This document shows, one piece after another, positions 33,491 to 37,286 of a stretch of DNA of 37,286 nucleotides. Where the stretch lies: positions 1 through 37,286 of the forward strand of contig NZ_JAODBE010000162.1 of assembly GCF_025463795.1 (NCBI RefSeq), read 5' to 3'. The position numbers and the translations under genes were made by a program. Numbering within the stretch: position 1 is the first letter of the stretch; each line of letters opens with the position of its first letter. Source of the stretch: Amnibacterium sp. GTDB lineage: Bacteria > Actinomycetota > Actinomycetes > Actinomycetales > Microbacteriaceae. A model generated the notes under the pieces. It had not been told where the DNA came from. It searched no databases and saw only the letters and a program-made list of their open reading frames with translations.

Positions 33491-33820
33491 ATGGGCCGGT
33501 TGATCTACGACAACACGACGGCGGTGGAGTTCGACGATCGCGTACTGGCGCACCTGCAGCTGGTGATCGGGACGAAGCTTCGGCGTGGGGAGTCGTTCTA
33601 CCTGACCTGGGCGGACGATCCTTCCGTCGGCGATGGCCGGAACGTGATCTGGCTGCACCCCGCCGTGCCGTTACGGCTCAAGTACAACGGCAGCCGACGC
33701 CCCACGATCAATTCGAGGTGGATCCAGCAGATGATGGCATTGGCCAATTCGAGTGAGGGGCTGCGGCTGATCCCGGAGCCCCCCGACGACCGCCCGAGCG
33801 GGAGCGAGGCTGCCGAATGA
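33491..33820 (+). CDS. DUF7882-type protein, 109 aa
   Basis: A 109-residue protein starting MGRLIYDNTTAVEFDDRVLA and containing HLQLVIGTKLRRGESFYLTW, the WLHP element and YNGSRRPTINSRWIQQM. This matches a family widespread in Microbacteriaceae (DUF7882), sometimes annotated as ATP-dependent DNA ligase without visible ligase motifs. ATG at 33491 has GGAG 5 nt upstream. Its stop overlaps the start of the next small gene (ATGA), so the two are co-translated. Function unknown; no signal peptide or membrane segment. Confidence 0.85.
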   Translation: MGRLIYDNTTAVEFDDRVLAHLQLVIGTKLRRGESFYLTWADDPSVGDGRNVIWLHPAVPLRLKYNGSRRPTINSRWIQQMMALANSSEGLRLIPEPPDDRPSGSEAAE

Positions 33821-34035
33821 ATCGGGTGCAGGTGATCTACGAGGGCCAGGACTACCTCATCGGTGACCGCGACGCCGAGCAGGTCGAGCGCGAGATCGAA
33901 GCCGTCGTCGCTTCAGGGAAGCCGGGGTGGCTCACCGTGAGCTACGGAGAAGGACAGCCGACTCGCTGCCGCCTGCTGCTCACACCCGGCGTCGGCATCG
34001 CCGTCGCCGAGTTCCCCACGAGCTCCGAGAGCTAG
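33817..34035 (+). CDS. Small LIGD-motif protein coupled to DUF7882, 72 aa
   Basis: A 72-residue protein translated from an ATG overlapping the DUF7882 stop. QVIYEGQDYLIGDRDAEQVE contains the LIGD element also seen in both neighbouring paralogues. The remainder (GWLTVSYGEGQPTRCRLLLT, then VGIAVAEF) looks like a compact alpha/beta fold. Coupling implies it works with, or in the same pathway as, the DUF7882 protein. Function unknown. Confidence 0.8.
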   Translation: MNRVQVIYEGQDYLIGDRDAEQVEREIEAVVASGKPGWLTVSYGEGQPTRCRLLLTPGVGIAVAEFPTSSES

Positions 34036-34176
34036 CCCCGCCCGCCCTTCGTCCACACTCCGGAGAGCACCCCGAGCGCAGCAGACCGGCGAAACCGGGA
34101 CCTCGGATCGCTTCCGCACGTTCCTGAAGATTTGAGCGGGCCGGAGCGGGCGAGCGAAGATGGGGAGGTGCGGCGT

Positions 34177-34518
34177 TTGCATTACGGCGGTGGCCATGTC
34201 CTGATCGGTGACGCGATCTGCAAGGCGCTCCTCCGCTATGCCAGAGCTCTCGCCGAGGTCGGCCAAGCCGACATCGTGACGATCCCGATCGCATCCGAGG
34301 GTGGCGGTATCGAGCACGCCCACTTCCTCATCGGCCCGTCGAGTCAGCTGTTCGACACCCCGGTCGAGAACAGCTCGGTCGATCCGACCGACCTCGAGGT
34401 CGTCGCTCACCTCGAGCGCGAGACTCGCAAGCTCCACCCGCCCACTCCCGCGTGGGAGGAGGAGCTCACCGACTTCCCCGACCTCGACTACGACTTCGAC
34501 GCGCATCCGCCGCAGTAG
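34177..34518 (+). CDS. LIGD-motif small protein, paralogue of the 33045-33386 product
   Basis: A 113-residue protein starting at TTG 34177 (LHYGGGHVLIGDAICKALL), chosen because GGAGG lies 8 nt upstream; GTG at 34168 or TTG at 34132 would extend it. The body aligns with the minus-strand paralogue through the LIGD helix, the central strands (DIVTIPIASEGGGIEHAHFL) and the acidic DPTDLEVVAHLERE helix. The C-terminus is Pro- and Asp-rich (DFPDLDYDFDAHP). It follows the DUF7882 pair by 141 bp on the same strand. Function unknown. Confidence 0.75.
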   Translation: MHYGGGHVLIGDAICKALLRYARALAEVGQADIVTIPIASEGGGIEHAHFLIGPSSQLFDTPVENSSVDPTDLEVVAHLERETRKLHPPTPAWEEELTDFPDLDYDFDAHPPQ

Positions 34519-34607
34519 CCGGGCGGACGTGACGGGACCTCACTGCCGGAGAGCCGGGATGGGGAACAGCAAGAGCGTCCCAGCCCCTGTCCCCGCGCTG
34601 ACACGCA

Positions 34608-35060
34608 TCAACTGGTGATCGGTGCGGCGAGGGCTTCGGGGATGCCGGAGGCGGCGCGGATGGGCATGGACTCGGCGACGGCTTGGGAGTCCTCGTTCGC
34701 GTCGATGTCGACGATCCGGCCCCAGCGCATCTGCACGACGTGGACGCCGTGGTTGGTGTAGCCGCTTCCGTCGGGCAGGGTCTCGTGGTTGTCCCAGCGG
34801 ATGATCACGTGCGTGTTCCAGGGGCCGCCGGTAACCCACACGTCGGTCACGGTGAGGGTGAGGTCGGGTCCGACGCGTCCGAGGCGGCCGAACCAGGCGC
34901 GCAGGGCGTCGACGTCGTGGCGTTCGCCGCCGAGAGCGTGACTGCCGCCGAAGCGGTGGTGGATGGTGGGCGAGCACGCGGACAGGAGGGCCTCGTAGTC
35001 GCCCTCGTTGACGCGCTGGAAGTTGCGGACGGCGATGCGCTTGACGATCGAGTGATACAC
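34608..35060 (-). CDS. SnoaL-like (NTF2-fold) protein
   Basis: A 150-residue NTF2-like protein: VRNFQRVNEGDYEALLSACS, then HHRFGGSHALGGERHDVDAL, AWFGRLGRVGPDLTLTVTDV and YTNHGVHVVQMRWGRIVDID follow the SnoaL pattern of N-terminal helices and a curved sheet. Such proteins are polyketide cyclases, isomerases or ligand binders; the HHRFGG and NHG elements may line the pocket. GTG at 35060 has GGAG 6 nt upstream. It is the second gene after the serine-repeat protein gene (41 bp apart) and diverges from a TetR gene, so it probably belongs to a TetR-controlled response. Confidence 0.85.
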   Translation of the reverse strand: MYHSIVKRIAVRNFQRVNEGDYEALLSACSPTIHHRFGGSHALGGERHDVDALRAWFGRLGRVGPDLTLTVTDVWVTGGPWNTHVIIRWDNHETLPDGSGYTNHGVHVVQMRWGRIVDIDANEDSQAVAESMPIRAASGIPEALAAPITS

Positions 35061-35101
35061 GGTGAGCTCCTTGAGGCTGTCTCGGTGAAGATCGAACGGG
35101 A

Positions 35102-35389
35102 TCAGGCCGCGAGCCCGAAGGCGCGCAGCACGGTCGGCAGGACGGGGACGTCGCCGACACAGCCGAACCCGCCGACGCTGCCGATCGACAGGAACGAGCC
35201 GACCGAACCGACCGAGACGGCGGAGAACGCCGACCCGAGCGAGAAAGCCGAGCCGATGGAGCCGCCCGAGAGGAACGCAGCGGTCGAGACGGCGGACAGC
35301 GCGGAGAGCGCAGAGCCGATGGAGCGCCACGAGTAGGCCGAGCCGGCGCTGCCGGCTGAGGCGATGGAACCGATCGAGACGGTGGTCAT
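35102..35389 (-). CDS. Serine-triplet repeat protein (SxxSxx), 95 aa
   Basis: A 95-residue protein of unknown function. From residue 5 to 71 serine occupies every third position, 22 of 23 times (Ala38 is the exception). The other positions are almost all Gly, Ala, Val, Ile, Leu or Phe, for example SIGSAFSLGSAFSAVSVGS. A short tail GGFGCVGDVPVLPTVLRAFG holds the only Cys. No cleavable signal peptide is obvious. Strict period 3 fits a beta-solenoid or polyproline-II-like bundle better than an alpha helix. ATG at 35389 has AAGAAGG 5 nt upstream. It is the first gene of a unit with the SnoaL-like gene, behind paired TetR-type operators. No homologue is recognised by eye. Confidence 0.75.
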   Translation of the reverse strand: MTTVSIGSIASAGSAGSAYSWRSIGSALSALSAVSTAAFLSGGSIGSAFSLGSAFSAVSVGSVGSFLSIGSVGGFGCVGDVPVLPTVLRAFGLAA

Positions 35390-35410
35390 GGGAGCCTTCT
35401 TCCTGAGGGG

Positions 35411-35427
35411 ACTTGACGTTGTCAAGT
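35411..35427. promoter_or_regulatory. TetR-type operator O1
   Basis: ACTTGAC-GTT-GTCAAGT, perfect 7-bp arms around 3 bp, 22 bp before the serine-repeat gene start. A near-identical site lies 43 bp away. Confidence 0.8.
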
Positions 35428-35453
35428 GGTGACCAGAGGACTCTCCTCCCGCC

Positions 35454-35470
35454 ACTTGACATTGTCAAGG
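35454..35470. promoter_or_regulatory. TetR-type operator O2 carrying two divergent -35 boxes
   Basis: ACTTGAC-ATT-GTCAAGG, the same site with one outer mismatch. Its symmetry places TTGACA on both strands (35456-35461 plus, 35468-35463 minus), so one bound repressor would block transcription in both directions. Confidence 0.8.
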
Positions 35471-35484
35471 GCGGTCTGCAGACT
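35456..35484 (+). promoter_or_regulatory. Leaderless promoter of the tetR gene
   Basis: Consensus -35 TTGACA, a 17-bp spacer and CAGACT at 35479-35484, then 6 nt to the ATG at 35491 with no ribosome site. The -35 is inside operator O2, indicating autorepression. Confidence 0.7.
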
Positions 35485-35490
35485 CGCGGG

Positions 35491-36069
35491 ATGACGAGCA
35501 CCGCGATGCCCGACGGCCGCGGCCAGCTCCTGGCCGCTGCGAGAGCAGAACTGGAGGAAAACGGGCGAGCGGCGATCGGCCTGCGGGCGATCGCCCGGAG
35601 AGCCGGGCTGTCGCACGCCGCGCCCGGCTACTTCTTCAAAGACCATGCCGGCATGCTCACCGCCCTCGCCACGGAGGGGTTCACCGAGCTGTCGGGCGAG
35701 CTCGAGACCGTCGACGAGCGAGAAGCACCGGCCCGGCTCGAGGCGCTCGGGCGGCGGTACGTGCATTTCGGCCTGTCACACCCGGCCCTGCTCGACCTCA
35801 TGTTCAGCGCGAGCGACCTCCACACCGATGACCCCGACCTCCGGGCCGCGCAGCACCGAGCGATCAGCGCGCTCACCCGCGTCCTCGACGCCGGCGACCC
35901 GGCCCCTCCTGACCCGAGGACCGTGATGGCGTGGGCACTCGCTCACGGGCTCGCCACCCTCGCCGGTCAGGGTGCTCTCACCCCGAACCCGAACGATGCG
36001 AAGCCCACGGTCGACGCGGTGCTCGCCGCCTTCGCGGACGTCATGACGCGATCGGCGAGCGGCACCTGA
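35491..36069 (+). CDS. TetR-family repressor of the SnoaL/serine-repeat unit
   Basis: A 192-residue repressor. The helix-turn-helix is LRAIARRAGLSHAAPGYFFK (about residues 31-50), followed by DHAGMLTALATEGF. The C-terminal domain (ALGRRYVHFGLSHPALLDLM, then HGLATLAGQGAL) matches the TetR_C WHG-type group. ATG at 35491 is fixed by the leaderless promoter. The two CTTGAC-N3-GTCAAG sites between it and the divergent serine-repeat gene are its probable operators. Inducer unknown. Confidence 0.92.
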   Translation: MTSTAMPDGRGQLLAAARAELEENGRAAIGLRAIARRAGLSHAAPGYFFKDHAGMLTALATEGFTELSGELETVDEREAPARLEALGRRYVHFGLSHPALLDLMFSASDLHTDDPDLRAAQHRAISALTRVLDAGDPAPPDPRTVMAWALAHGLATLAGQGALTPNPNDAKPTVDAVLAAFADVMTRSASGT

Positions 36070-36165
36070 AGCGGCGCCGTCGGACCGCCACCACCTCGAG
36101 CGGGCGGTCGTGGAGCTGAGGCACTCGCCGCGAAGAGGCAGGCAGCCTGCCGGCCGCGCCTTGGA

Positions 36166-36300
36166 CTACGAGGCAGACTCCTCCGCGTCCACTTCGGCGT
36201 CGAGGTAGCGCTGGAGGGTGGCCCCGACGAGCCGGACCAGTTCCTCGCCCGGGATCGAGACGGTCTGATCGATGGTGAGGATGAAGCGGGCAGCCGGGGG
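36166..36300 (-). pseudogene. Short C-terminal gene fragment
   Basis: The minus strand reads AARFILTIDQTVSIPGEELV, then LVGATLQRYLDAEVDAEESA to a stop at 36166. The balanced composition contrasts with shadow frames, but no start codon lies in frame upstream before the HAD remnant. It is either a remnant of a larger gene or a tiny gene with an unusual start. Function unknown. Confidence 0.4.
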
Positions 36301-36316
36301 CGGCGGGGAGCTCGGG

Positions 36317-36598
36317 TCAGAGCAGGTCCTCCAGCACGCTCGCCAGGCCGTCCTCCGCGACCGGCGCGGTGACCGCGGAGGCCGCGGATCGCACGTCCGC
36401 CGGCGCCTGCCCCGTCGCGACGCCCCGGCCCTCGCGCGAGGCCCACTCGAGCATCTCGATGTCGTTGCGCCCGTCGCCCACCGCGAGCACCCGCGTACGG
36501 GGCAGGTCCAGTCGCTCCCGCACCCCCTCCAGGGCCGTCGCCTTGTTCACACCGTCCGGTGCGATGTCGAGCCAGGCGCCGTCCAGCCGACGGCGCGG
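36317..36598 (-). pseudogene. HAD (Cof-type) phosphatase remnant, N-terminus lost
   Basis: The C-terminal ~93 residues of a Cof-type sugar phosphatase remain: LDGAWLDIAPDGVNKATALE, then RVLAVGDGRNDIEMLEWA and GVATGQAPADVRSAASAVTA. GDGRNDIEML is the conserved motif IV of the HAD fold. The N-terminal DxD nucleophile region and cap domain are missing; the homology ends at ~36598, where an SDR remnant begins on the other strand. It should be inactive. Confidence 0.75.
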
Positions 36599-36601
36599 CT
36601 C

Positions 36602-36922
36602 GTCGAGGGAGGCGGCGCGGTCGTCAGCGTCGGCTCGAGCGGTGGGATCGGCGATGCTCCATACGACTCCCCCGAGTACGGCGCCGCGAAGGCGGGCCTG
36701 CGGCGGCTCACCGCATCCCTCGCCTCCCGCTCGGACGTACGAGTGACGGCGGTCGTTCCCGGCTGGGTCGGGCTCGACGAGCCGTCGCCGAGTACGACGC
36801 GATGCCCGGGGCGGAGCTGGCCTCAGCGCCGCTGCTCGTACCGCCCCAGCAGGTCGCCCACGCGATCGATGAGCTGCTTGAGCATGGGGCCCGGCGAAGT
36901 CGTCGAACTCCTGGGCGGGTGA
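36602..36922 (+). pseudogene. SDR remnant with compensating frameshifts
   Basis: The fragment starts within an SDR: GGGAVVSVGSSGGIGDAPYD, then SPEYGAAKAGLRRLTASLAS (YxxxK catalytic pair intact) and VRVTAVVPGWVGLDE. The frame then changes near 36776-36780 and reads RAVAEYDAMPGAELASAPLL through HAIDELLEHG. It changes back near 36886-36892 to end GPGEVVELLGG with a stop at 36920. The pattern is a 1-bp deletion followed ~110 bp later by a 1-bp insertion. The cofactor-binding N-terminus is absent. Confidence 0.8.
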
Positions 36923-37072
36923 CCCGAGCGCGCCGGAGCGCTGTCGGAGCCTCCTCGTGCCATCACGTGCCTCCCGGCGACGCGCACGCCCCGATCCCTG
37001 CTGAGCCGCGCAAACGTACGCGGTAGGCCTCTCGATCCGGGCATGGGGGCCGTCCGGGCAAAAGCGTCCTAC

Positions 37073-37286
37073 TCAGGGACGGGCGACGATGGTCACGCCC
37101 CACAGGACGTCGCCGGTCGTGACCACGACAGGGATGAAGGCGTCATGCGCGGGCCGCACCGATCGGCGAACGAGGGTCGCGTCGACATCGCGGCACACGA
37201 AGGGTATGGACCCGTTCCCACCGAGGGTGACGACGACGTTTCCGTTGCCCCAGCAGCGAAGTCCGACCTCGATCCTGCCGCCCGAG
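37073..37286 (-). CDS. Hypothetical protein, C-terminal part (gene runs off the window)
   Basis: The last 71 codons of a minus-strand gene whose start lies beyond the window end. It reads SGGRIEVGLRCWGNGNVVVT, then LGGNGSIPFVCRDVDATLVR and AFIPVVVTTGDVLWGVTIVARP before the stop at 37073. The beta-rich, two-Cys sequence resembles the extracytoplasmic C-terminus of small secreted or lipoprotein-type actinobacterial proteins, but no family is recognised. The 150 bp between it and the SDR remnant show nothing definite. Confidence 0.65.
   Translation of the reverse strand, partial: SGGRIEVGLRCWGNGNVVVTLGGNGSIPFVCRDVDATLVRRSVRPAHDAFIPVVVTTGDVLWGVTIVARP

Noticed and set aside
34683-35336. Plus-strand frame with PTEPTET-like repeats
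   Set aside because: It is the complement of the serine-triplet repeat gene and the SnoaL gene; its periodicity is inherited from them.
36823-37044. Minus-strand frame opposite the end of the SDR remnant
   Set aside because: Arg-rich composition and overlap with the remnant; no supporting motif.

Overview
This is a very GC-rich stretch of actinobacterial chromosome, most likely from a Microbacteriaceae member (Microbacterium/Leifsonia/Curtobacterium relatives). The evidence is dense coding with GTG and TTG starts, several starts that look leaderless (a TANNNT-like box 6-7 nt upstream and no Shine-Dalgarno), a DUF7882-type protein with its small neighbours, an OhrR-like MarR regulator, and a DHA2 transporter with a large extra loop. 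No rRNA, tRNA, CRISPR array, transposase or phage gene was seen.

Layout. 1-3.4 kb: an alpha/beta hydrolase (partial, apparently frameshifted) coupled to a second hydrolase-like protein, then a type-B carboxylesterase on the other strand. 3.5-6.6 kb: a DHA2 efflux pump and its TetR regulator, with a candidate operator in the promoter. 6.7-9.1 kb: a 3-hydroxyacyl-CoA dehydrogenase, a TIGR03086/DinB-like protein, and a divergent pair of a small Cys-containing protein and the OhrR-like regulator. 9.1-14.9 kb: a ThuA-domain protein, a GH42 beta-galactosidase, a membrane protein, an AraC regulator and an HSL-type esterase. 15-20.2 kb: a Baeyer-Villiger-type flavin monooxygenase, several small housekeeping-type genes, an intact RibD/DHFR-fold reductase, a 5'-truncated second copy, and an MBL-fold hydrolase.

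20.2-28.5 kb is a coherent glycoside-uptake locus. A minus-strand operon encodes a lipoprotein sugar-binding protein, two CUT1 permeases, a ThuA protein and a Gfo/Idh/MocA oxidoreductase. It diverges from a LacI repressor followed by a GH127 beta-L-arabinofuranosidase. Two identical 13-nt LacI-type operators lie exactly 100 bp apart in the divergent region. A different, perfect 14-bp palindrome precedes GH127. A GC hairpin separates the binding-protein gene from the permeases. The likely scheme is import of a plant-derived arabinoside or other glycoside, oxidation/isomerisation by the Gfo/Idh-ThuA pair, and cytoplasmic hydrolysis by GH127. No transport ATPase is encoded here, so a shared MsmK-type ATPase is presumably used.

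28.6-32 kb: a His-rich membrane-anchored protein, a glutathione peroxidase, a secreted amidase-type hydrolase with an odd Lys/Thr/Val insertion in its catalytic domain, and an APH-like kinase. 32-37.3 kb is a patchwork. It contains two head-to-head pairs of genes that have both lost their 5' ends (SDR/TetR and HAD/SDR, with frameshifts). Between them lie a cluster of small proteins sharing an LIGD motif around a DUF7882 protein, and a TetR-controlled unit encoding a SnoaL-like protein and a 95-residue protein with serine at almost every third position. That serine-repeat protein and the LIGD/DUF7882 cluster are the best candidates for undescribed biology in the window.
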